NCBI RefSeq assembly: GCF_024834075.1
Contig: NZ_JANUXR010000004.1
Location: forward strand, 124,001 to 188,000
Reading direction: 5' to 3'
Origin: Corynebacterium sp. HS2168-gen11
Lineage (GTDB): Bacteria; Actinomycetota; Actinomycetes; Mycobacteriales; Mycobacteriaceae
DNA length: 64,000 nt
Under the pieces are notes generated by a model. The model was not told the DNA's origin, searched no databases, and saw nothing but the letters and a program-made list of their open reading frames with translations. Below are positions 58,354-64,000 of the stretch, piece after piece. Within the stretch, counting starts at the first letter, position 1. Every line of letters starts with the position of its first letter. The translations under genes were made by a program, and so were the position numbers.

Positions 58354-58857
58354 TTAGAGGTTGGCAGTGATCCATGCGTCGGTAAGCGCGCCTTCATTGC
58401 CGAACAACTCGGACAAAGCCTCTGCTACCTTTGGCTCAATCGCTGGGCCCATGAATGGAATGTTCACGCTTACTTCGTTGGAATAGGTGAGGGTGGTTGC
58501 GGCGTCGTCGCCAAGCAGCGCAATATCGCCCTTGAAATCGACAGGGGTGCCCTTGACGTCAGCGGTGTACGACAAAGAAGCCGCATTCCCATTCAGCGGA
58601 CCGACCTTTACGACGCGCTTCACCTTCAACGCCTGCGAAATCATCGCACGCACAGCCTCAGGAAGAATCTCGAGCGGCAGCACCTCGTACAACACAACCT
58701 CAGCACCGCCATCGACAGCGGTAAACTGATGGACCTCACCAGGCTCAGGCGACAAAGTCGCAGCTACATGGGCCCAATAGTCAGCATTCGTCAAAGCTTC
58801 ATGGACCTTGGAAGCTGGGAACGAAATATTTACAGAATTTTCACTACGCGTAGTCAT
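58354..58857 (-). CDS. DUF2505 family protein (START-like fold)
   Basis: 167 aa, no signal peptide. MTTRSENSVNISFPASKVHEAL, VKRVVKVGPLN, ATTLTYSNEVSVNIPFMGPAIEPKVAEAL fit DUF2505, a START/Bet v1-like ligand-binding fold of actinobacteria. Divergent from murB with 30 bp between starts, so their promoters overlap. Confidence 0.75.
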   Translation of the reverse strand: MTTRSENSVNISFPASKVHEALTNADYWAHVAATLSPEPGEVHQFTAVDGGAEVVLYEVLPLEILPEAVRAMISQALKVKRVVKVGPLNGNAASLSYTADVKGTPVDFKGDIALLGDDAATTLTYSNEVSVNIPFMGPAIEPKVAEALSELFGNEGALTDAWITANL

Positions 58858-58887
58858 GCATTACAGACTACCCTGAAGAGGGTGAGT

Positions 58888-60036
58888 ATGCTTTTTGACA
58901 CCCTAGATCCGCGGCTGTCCGTCGCCCTCCACTCTATTAAGGAAGTTGAAATAGAGACAACGCCGCTAGCAGAACTGACCACGCTGCACGTTGGCGGGCA
59001 TCCATTAGCGACGGTGCGATGCCGCACTAAGCAAGCCTGCATCGATGTATTAAGGAAATGCGACGAGCATCAGGTTGAAGTTTTAATCGTTGGTGGCGGC
59101 TCAAACTTGGTTGTCGCTGACGGGAAGCTGCCGATGATTGCGGTGGTCTTAGACTTCGACGAGATCGTTCTTGATCTTGAGACAGGTGTGGGATACGCGG
59201 AAGCTGGGGCGGTATGGGATGACTTCGTCGACCTCTCTATTAAGGCGGGCTTTGGCGGACTGGAGTGTTTGTCCGGCATCCCGGGTTCGGTCGGTGCAAC
59301 ACCAGTGCAAAATGTTGGTGCCTATGGTGTTGAAATTGCAGATGTCCTGACCGAAGTCGAGTTATATTTCCGAGACACCGACGAACGCGCGTGGCTTGCG
59401 GCCTCCCACCTGGATTTACGGTATCGACACTCGAACCTAAAGTATCAAGATCGTGTGGTTGTGCTCGCTGTGAAAATGGCGCTGAACAAAGATGGACTTT
59501 CGCAGCCGATTCGCTTTGGTGAACTTGCAAGAGCATTAGGGATTGAAGCAGACGAACCACAGGCGCGTCGAGAAGCAGCGCGGGTGCGTGATGAGGTTTT
59601 GCGGCTGCGGAAAGCAAAAGGGATGGTGTACGACGAGGCTGATTACGACAGTTGGTCGGCGGGGTCGTTTTTCACCAATCCGATCGTCTCTATTAAGGAA
59701 GCTGCGTTTGTGCGAGAAATCGTGCAGGAAATGGATCCTGAGCTGGCACGCACCATGCCTGAATATGAGGTCGGCGAGGGATTGCGCAAACTTTCTGCAG
59801 CCTGGTTGATTGACCGTGCAGGATTTGCGAAAGGTTTCCCTAATGGGGCAGTGGCAAGTTTGTCCACAAAGCACACCCTGGCGCTCACGAATCGTGGTAC
59901 GGCAACAGCTGCTGACATTGTGGCATTAGCTGCTCAAATTCGCGACGGTGTGTTTGAGAAGTTTGGGGTGGAATTAGTGCCTGAACCGGTGTGGGTAGGT
60001 ATTAAGATGCCTGAGTTGCCTAATGGGGAAGCGTAG
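58888..60036 (+). CDS. murB: UDP-N-acetylenolpyruvoylglucosamine reductase
   Basis: 382 aa. FAD site VLIVGGGSNLVVADGKLPM, GLECLSGIPGSVGATPVQNVGAYG, catalytic Ser in SAGSFFTNPIVS; type I MurB by length and motif. Makes UDP-MurNAc for peptidoglycan. ATG 58888 follows GAAGAGGG at 6 nt; longer in-frame reading would cover two genes on the other strand and is rejected. The word TCTATTAAGG recurs in this gene as Ile-Lys codons. Confidence 0.94.
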   Translation: MLFDTLDPRLSVALHSIKEVEIETTPLAELTTLHVGGHPLATVRCRTKQACIDVLRKCDEHQVEVLIVGGGSNLVVADGKLPMIAVVLDFDEIVLDLETGVGYAEAGAVWDDFVDLSIKAGFGGLECLSGIPGSVGATPVQNVGAYGVEIADVLTEVELYFRDTDERAWLAASHLDLRYRHSNLKYQDRVVVLAVKMALNKDGLSQPIRFGELARALGIEADEPQARREAARVRDEVLRLRKAKGMVYDEADYDSWSAGSFFTNPIVSIKEAAFVREIVQEMDPELARTMPEYEVGEGLRKLSAAWLIDRAGFAKGFPNGAVASLSTKHTLALTNRGTATAADIVALAAQIRDGVFEKFGVELVPEPVWVGIKMPELPNGEA

Positions 60037-60053
60037 CCTGAGCACGCCTAATG

Positions 60054-60084
60054 AGCTCCTAGCCAATCGCGGCTAGGAGCTTTT
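60054..60084 (+). terminator. murB terminator
   Basis: AGCTCCTAGCC pairs perfectly with GGCTAGGAGCT around AATCGC, then TTT. Confidence 0.85.
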
Positions 60085-60096
60085 ATGCTGCGTGGC

Positions 60097-61287
60097 TTAT
60101 TGCCCTGGCGGCGGGTGCTGCTCGTGAACCGGGTGCGGATGCTTCATGGTCTTTAACGGCAGATGCTGCTGGCTGGGGTGCGTGTTGCGGCGCACGCGAT
60201 GCTTGTAGTCGATGTGACTAATTTCTCCTGTAAGCGGATCTTTCTTAATACGGCCGTTTTTATGACGCCTCGGGTCATCATCATTTTCCAAATTGTGCTT
60301 GTGGCACAGCGGCGCGAGGTTGTCCAGCGTGGTCAGCCCGTTTTGGCTGTGCGCCTTAATATGGTGCATGTCGCACCGCACGGCCGGCGTCGCGCAATCG
60401 GGATGCTGGCAAACCAGGTGGTTAATGATGGTCAGAAAGCGCTGGTGGCTGTCGGCGAAGCGCTGGATGTCGAAAATGTGCCGCGGGGTTGGGATGCCGT
60501 TGGCGTCGTTAAAGTAGGTGACGGCGAAGCCCGTTGGGGCCAGGGTGGTATTGATCACGTCGCTAAGCTTGACGACGCTGCCATCGCTGTTCACAATCTC
60601 GCCGGTCTCAAGCAGCGTGGTGTCGCCAAATGGCAGCAGGAAGCACGGCCGGTGGCGAAGATCGAGCGGGTTGTCGGGATTTTCGGTGGTGTCGAGGGTG
60701 CTGATCGGGGCGGCGTCGTCAAGGCAGCGGGCGAGCAATGCTTTGGCCAGGGCTTCTTGATGACTCCCGGCGTGATTTGCGGTGAGAAGGCTCGTGGCCT
60801 GCGGCGTGAGCGTGGTTTGCAGGCGATTCGCGTGGGCTGCCGGCAGCTTGGCGATGAGGTACTTCATGCCATCATGGTCGGGGCGGTGCGAAAAGCGCAG
60901 GTACCAGCGGCGCGGCGGCACGAAGCCCTCGTTGAGCGACTCGATAAGCTCACGAATGTGGCTGCGCAGCTGGGTGTGCGTCATGTCGGCGCAATCCACC
61001 AGTGTTTTGGTGACCAAGCCTTTAGCATCAACGTTCGGGTTCTTAATACGGTGGAGCAATTGACACACCACCTGCAACCGATCAATACTGTACGCATGCT
61101 TTCGCGCCAGGCGCAGCTGCTCCGGACTGAGCCGCTTCGCCAGCGCGCGGATAAGCGACACACGAGCGAACGGCAAATCGAGAGATTCGGCCAGCTGCTC
61201 ATTGGTCAGCGTCGAAGCCTGAACGGCGGCAATTAAAGCGGCGCCGCTGCGGTTGACGCTGGCGATGGTGGCGAAAAGGTCGGACAT
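60097..61287 (-). CDS. DUF222 / HNH endonuclease domain protein (13E12-like)
   Basis: 396 aa. DUF222-like helical N-terminus, then an HNH domain near residue 300-340: CQHPDCATPAVRCDMHHIKAHS with zinc Cys and HH, followed by GLTTLDNLAPLCHKHN. The tail is His/Pro-rich. Such multicopy genes are common in actinobacteria and may be mobile. Two copies of CTTGACGACG lie inside the coding sequence, read as Leu-Asp-Asp-type codons. Confidence 0.85.
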   Translation of the reverse strand: MSDLFATIASVNRSGAALIAAVQASTLTNEQLAESLDLPFARVSLIRALAKRLSPEQLRLARKHAYSIDRLQVVCQLLHRIKNPNVDAKGLVTKTLVDCADMTHTQLRSHIRELIESLNEGFVPPRRWYLRFSHRPDHDGMKYLIAKLPAAHANRLQTTLTPQATSLLTANHAGSHQEALAKALLARCLDDAAPISTLDTTENPDNPLDLRHRPCFLLPFGDTTLLETGEIVNSDGSVVKLSDVINTTLAPTGFAVTYFNDANGIPTPRHIFDIQRFADSHQRFLTIINHLVCQHPDCATPAVRCDMHHIKAHSQNGLTTLDNLAPLCHKHNLENDDDPRRHKNGRIKKDPLTGEISHIDYKHRVRRNTHPSQQHLPLKTMKHPHPVHEQHPPPGQ

Positions 61288-61382
61288 GAGGGCATTGTCG
61301 CACCCTCCTATTAAGGACGCAAGAGGAAATGTTGCTGGTGGGATAGGTGAGACGTGCCTACACCCAAAAGTGTTGACATGCG

Positions 61383-61417
61383 AAAACCGCCCATGAAAAC
61401 CAATGTTTCACGGGCGG
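61383..61417 (-). terminator. fadD terminator
   Basis: CCGCCC(A/G)TGAAA arms pair around a short loop; on the minus strand GGGCGGTTTTCG ends it. Confidence 0.8.
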
Positions 61418-61428
61418 CTTGAGAAGGT

Positions 61429-63138
61429 TTACTTCTTCAGTTTCTTAATAAGGTCGGCTTGGACCTCGCGACGGCGAATCTTCCCTAATGGGTCGCGCGC
61501 CAGCTCCTCAAAGTGATAGAACGTGCGCGGCACCTTGTATCGGGTCAGCCGCTCGCGACAGAAAATCTTCAATCCTTCTGGATCCAACGCCGCACCCGGG
61601 GCAAGGGTGAGGGCTGCGACGACGTTCTCCGAGCCGTCCTCACGCGGCAGGCCGACGACGGCACAATCAAGGACATCAGGGTGAAGCCTGAGCACTTCTT
61701 CCACCTCGGCCGGGTACACATTGAAGCCGCCGGTGATGATAACTTCCTTAATACGTGCGACGAGGCGGATGAACCCATCCTCCTCCATCACCCCAACATC
61801 CCCAGTGCGATACCAATCGCCGTGGAAGCTCGCCGCGGTGGCCTCTGGATTGTTGAGGTAGCCGGCGAAGACTTGTGGCCCGCGGGCAAGGACTTCGCCT
61901 TCCATACCGTCTGGCATGGTTTCGTCGAGATTGTCAGGGTTGGCGATGCGAATTTCGGTGTCTGGGAATGGAATGCCAACGTAGCCTGGGCGGCGGTTGT
62001 GAGTCATTGGGTTACCAACCAGAATTGGCGAGGTCTCGGTGAGTCCATAGCCTTCGACCAAGATGCCGCCGGTGAGATTTTCCCACTGTTCGACAGTCGG
62101 CACTGGGAGGGTGGCCGCGCCAGAGAAAGAGTTTCGAATTCCCTTAATAGAGATGTTGTTCGCTTCGGCATTCTCCGCAATCTTCTGATACAGTGTCGGC
62201 ACGCCCGGCATCCAGGTCGGGGTGTGCTTTTTCATGATCTTCATAATCAGCGGGATCTGCGGCGCCGGGAGGATCACCAGTTCGCCGCCGATATAGGTGG
62301 CGAGGTTCAAAATGATGGTGATGCCGTAGGCGTGGAAGAATGGGAGTGCGGCGAGGAGGCGTTCTTCTTGGTCGCCAAGCCCTGGGGTCCAGGCCTTGCC
62401 CATTAAGAGGTTGCTGAAGAGGTTGCGGTGGGTAAGCTGGGCGCCTTTTGGTGAGCCCGTGGTGCCTGAGGTGTAAAGGATCACCGCGACATTATCTGGT
62501 GTGACTGATATTTCGGAAGTGATATCGTCGCCGTTGCCGCCAAGCGCTGGGCCGGTCAGAATGTCCCAAGGGATGGTGTTTGGCGCCGGAACCGACAGCT
62601 GTTCGCGTTTCTTCGCAATAGCTGGGATCGGCAGGCGCAATAATACTTGCTGGAACTTTGGCATCTCGTCGATCATATTGACAGACACAATGGTCTCCAG
62701 CGGGGTGGTGCGACGCAGCTTCTCAAGGGTCGAGCAGGCCTTGTCCCACACGATCGCCACGCGCGCACCGTGGTCATTAAATGGCGCTTCGAGTTCGTGG
62801 GCGGTGTAGAGCGGATTATGCTCGACAACGGTTGCGCCGAGTTTCAGCACCGCGAAGTATGCCGCAACGTGCTGTGGACAGTTCGGCAACACAATAGCCA
62901 CGCGATCGCCTGCCCGAACACCAAGGGCACGCAATCCAGAAGCAGCAGCTCGAACCTGTTTATCTAATTCGCCGTAGGTGATGCTGCGGCCGAAGAAGTA
63001 GATCGCCGATTTTTCGGCATTCAGCGCGATATTGTTGTCATAAACGTCGAGAAGCGTAGTGTCGCCGTAATCGAGCGTATGAGGGGTCCATTCGCCGTAA
63101 TATTGCAGCCAGGCCTTGGTTTCGAGGGCTTTCGACAT
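61429..63138 (-). CDS. fadD: Long-chain fatty-acid-CoA ligase
   Basis: 569 aa from ATG 63138 (MSKALETKAWLQYYGEWTPH), preceded by AGGA at 6 nt; an ATG two codons earlier overlaps that site. ANL motifs: AVILYTSGTTGSPKGAQLTH, GYGLTETSPI, YRTGDVGVMEEDGFIRLVARIKEVI, and the Lys in PLGKIRRREV. Activates long-chain fatty acids for lipid or mycolate metabolism. Monocistronic with its own terminator. Confidence 0.92.
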   Translation of the reverse strand: MSKALETKAWLQYYGEWTPHTLDYGDTTLLDVYDNNIALNAEKSAIYFFGRSITYGELDKQVRAAASGLRALGVRAGDRVAIVLPNCPQHVAAYFAVLKLGATVVEHNPLYTAHELEAPFNDHGARVAIVWDKACSTLEKLRRTTPLETIVSVNMIDEMPKFQQVLLRLPIPAIAKKREQLSVPAPNTIPWDILTGPALGGNGDDITSEISVTPDNVAVILYTSGTTGSPKGAQLTHRNLFSNLLMGKAWTPGLGDQEERLLAALPFFHAYGITIILNLATYIGGELVILPAPQIPLIMKIMKKHTPTWMPGVPTLYQKIAENAEANNISIKGIRNSFSGAATLPVPTVEQWENLTGGILVEGYGLTETSPILVGNPMTHNRRPGYVGIPFPDTEIRIANPDNLDETMPDGMEGEVLARGPQVFAGYLNNPEATAASFHGDWYRTGDVGVMEEDGFIRLVARIKEVIITGGFNVYPAEVEEVLRLHPDVLDCAVVGLPREDGSENVVAALTLAPGAALDPEGLKIFCRERLTRYKVPRTFYHFEELARDPLGKIRRREVQADLIKKLKK

Positions 63139-63313
63139 GTTCATTCCTGTTCTTGTGAGAAGGATCCCTACGGTAAAGTAGGTTTACTTATTGTTGAGCA
63201 TACCCTAAAACATGAGGGTTTCCTCAATAGTGGCGGTGTGTTACGCGCCAAACACTTATCGACGCGCCCACGTCCGCCCGCCGCAGCGTCGGCGCCGGGG
63301 CACCTCAGCCGCA

Positions 63314-64000
63314 TTATCCACGCAACCGTGCGACCCTTCGCGCGCGGACGAGCAATGTAACCGCCAGCGGGAGTAGCGTCAGCGTCGTTAAGTAGCTCAT
63401 TGCGGCGAAATATTGGCTGGTCATATCACCTGCGGTGGCGCTGATAAACGCCTGGCGTCCGTATGTCATCGGGCCAAATGGGTGCAGCAGCTGGAACGGG
63501 CGCGGCACGGTCGCAAGTGGCCACACACCGCCGAAGGAAAACATGCCAAACGCGAACAGCGACAAAATCGCAATGCCGCCGGTAAAGCGTCCAAAAAGCG
63601 CGCGCAGCAACTGGTTACACGCTGCTGCCGAGGTCGCAATCAGCACAAATACCCACGCAACTGCGCTTATCGACGCCGGTTGCCAGCCCGCACGATAAGA
63701 AACCGCCGCCAGGATTGCTAAAAACATCATGCCAATGAGGCTTAATCCCACAAATGATTTCAGCGTTGGGCCAACAAATGCGGTGCGACGGTCGGTGCCA
63801 AACACGTGAGGAATCAAAATTGCGGACATTGCCATTAAGAGATAGCCAAAGACCATAATGATCAGCATCGATGCGCCGCCGGACAGTTGCTTTACGGTTG
63901 GGTCTTGAGCGTCAATGACGGTTTGAACTGGATTGGAGTTTTGCTCCTGAAATGCCACTGGCAACGCGACTTGATGAGCCGAGGCATCAACATCAGCAGC
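63314..64000 (-). CDS. YhgE/Pip-like membrane protein (partial, C-terminal part)
   Basis: The frame is open to the right edge (AADVDASAHQVALPVAFQEQ), so the start lies outside. About 229 codons visible with six membrane segments: ASMLIIMVFGYLLMAMSAIL, FVGLSLIGMMFLAILAAVSY, VWPLATVPRPFQLLHPFGPMTYGRQAF. The last motif is common in ABC-2/YhgE-type proteins. Similar in topology to the protein at 19927-21363. Confidence 0.7.
   Translation of the reverse strand, partial: AADVDASAHQVALPVAFQEQNSNPVQTVIDAQDPTVKQLSGGASMLIIMVFGYLLMAMSAILIPHVFGTDRRTAFVGPTLKSFVGLSLIGMMFLAILAAVSYRAGWQPASISAVAWVFVLIATSAAACNQLLRALFGRFTGGIAILSLFAFGMFSFGGVWPLATVPRPFQLLHPFGPMTYGRQAFISATAGDMTSQYFAAMSYLTTLTLLPLAVTLLVRARRVARLRG

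Noticed and set aside
58189..58887. A long in-frame extension of murB upstream.
   Set aside because: It would cover the methyltransferase start and the whole DUF2505 gene on the other strand; the ATG at 58888 has a proper ribosome site and gives the family length.
60163..61236. A 357-codon plus-strand frame opposite the HNH gene.
   Set aside because: Antisense shadow; the minus strand carries clear DUF222/HNH motifs.

Overview
The window looks like a chromosome segment of a Corynebacterium of the glutamicum/diphtheriae type with moderate GC. The evidence is gene content and order: murT, a DnaQ-like gene, leuA, lysC-asd, katA next to an ECF sigma factor (sigC-like), a six-gene Mrp/Mnh cation antiporter operon with a fused A-B subunit, a class III adenylate cyclase beside holB and tRNA-Thr, an rmlB-rmlCD-rmlA rhamnose cluster with a fused RmlCD, a corynomycolyltransferase, lpd, a B-type sdhCAB operon, murB and fadD. 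No plasmid, phage or insertion sequence genes were recognised.

Layout. 1-7.9 kb: murT (cut by the left edge), a BRCT-containing DnaQ-like protein whose exonuclease residues look lost, a secreted wall- or membrane-anchored trypsin-like protease, leuA with a leucine-rich leader peptide, a GT-C/PIG-V-like membrane protein and a DMT transporter. 8.1-13.6 kb: lysC (with the internal beta start), asd, katA and sigC. 13.7-25.4 kb: the Mrp antiporter operon, a membrane protein with a large extracellular domain, an OPT transporter and the adenylate cyclase. 25.5-27.3 kb: holB, tRNA-Thr(CGT) and a tiny membrane protein.

27.4-30.6 kb is the unusual part. Six tandem paralogous genes of about 100 codons lie in a row. 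Each is followed by the same terminator hairpin, and all but the first are preceded by a repeated coding relic of about 55-63 codons whose stop overlaps the start of the small gene. Two of the five relics carry the same +1 frameshift, while all six small genes remain open. The arrangement resembles orphan toxin-tail/immunity cassettes but matches no family I can name.

30.8-45.8 kb: an acyl-CoA synthetase, a CcdA/DsbA-like redox pair, then a long minus-strand envelope block (two GT2 glycosyltransferases, a DUF2304 protein, rmlA, rmlCD, rmlB, a flippase-like protein, an M1 and an S9 peptidase, and a mycolyltransferase). 46.8-55.5 kb: lpd, sdhCAB with a probable cAMP-receptor (GlxR-type) site, small membrane proteins, a DUF445 protein, a DUF2516 protein and a DeoC-like protein without the catalytic lysine motif. 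55.2-57.4 kb holds a tandem duplication of the deoC-like tail plus a DUF2993 lipoprotein-like gene. 57.5-64 kb: a methyltransferase, a DUF2505 protein, murB, a DUF222/HNH protein, fadD and the C-terminal part of a YhgE/Pip-like membrane protein cut by the right edge.

A short word, CTTGACGACG, recurs in at least seven intergenic regions, sometimes inside a hairpin, and is unexplained. All family assignments are from reading motifs; no database search was run.
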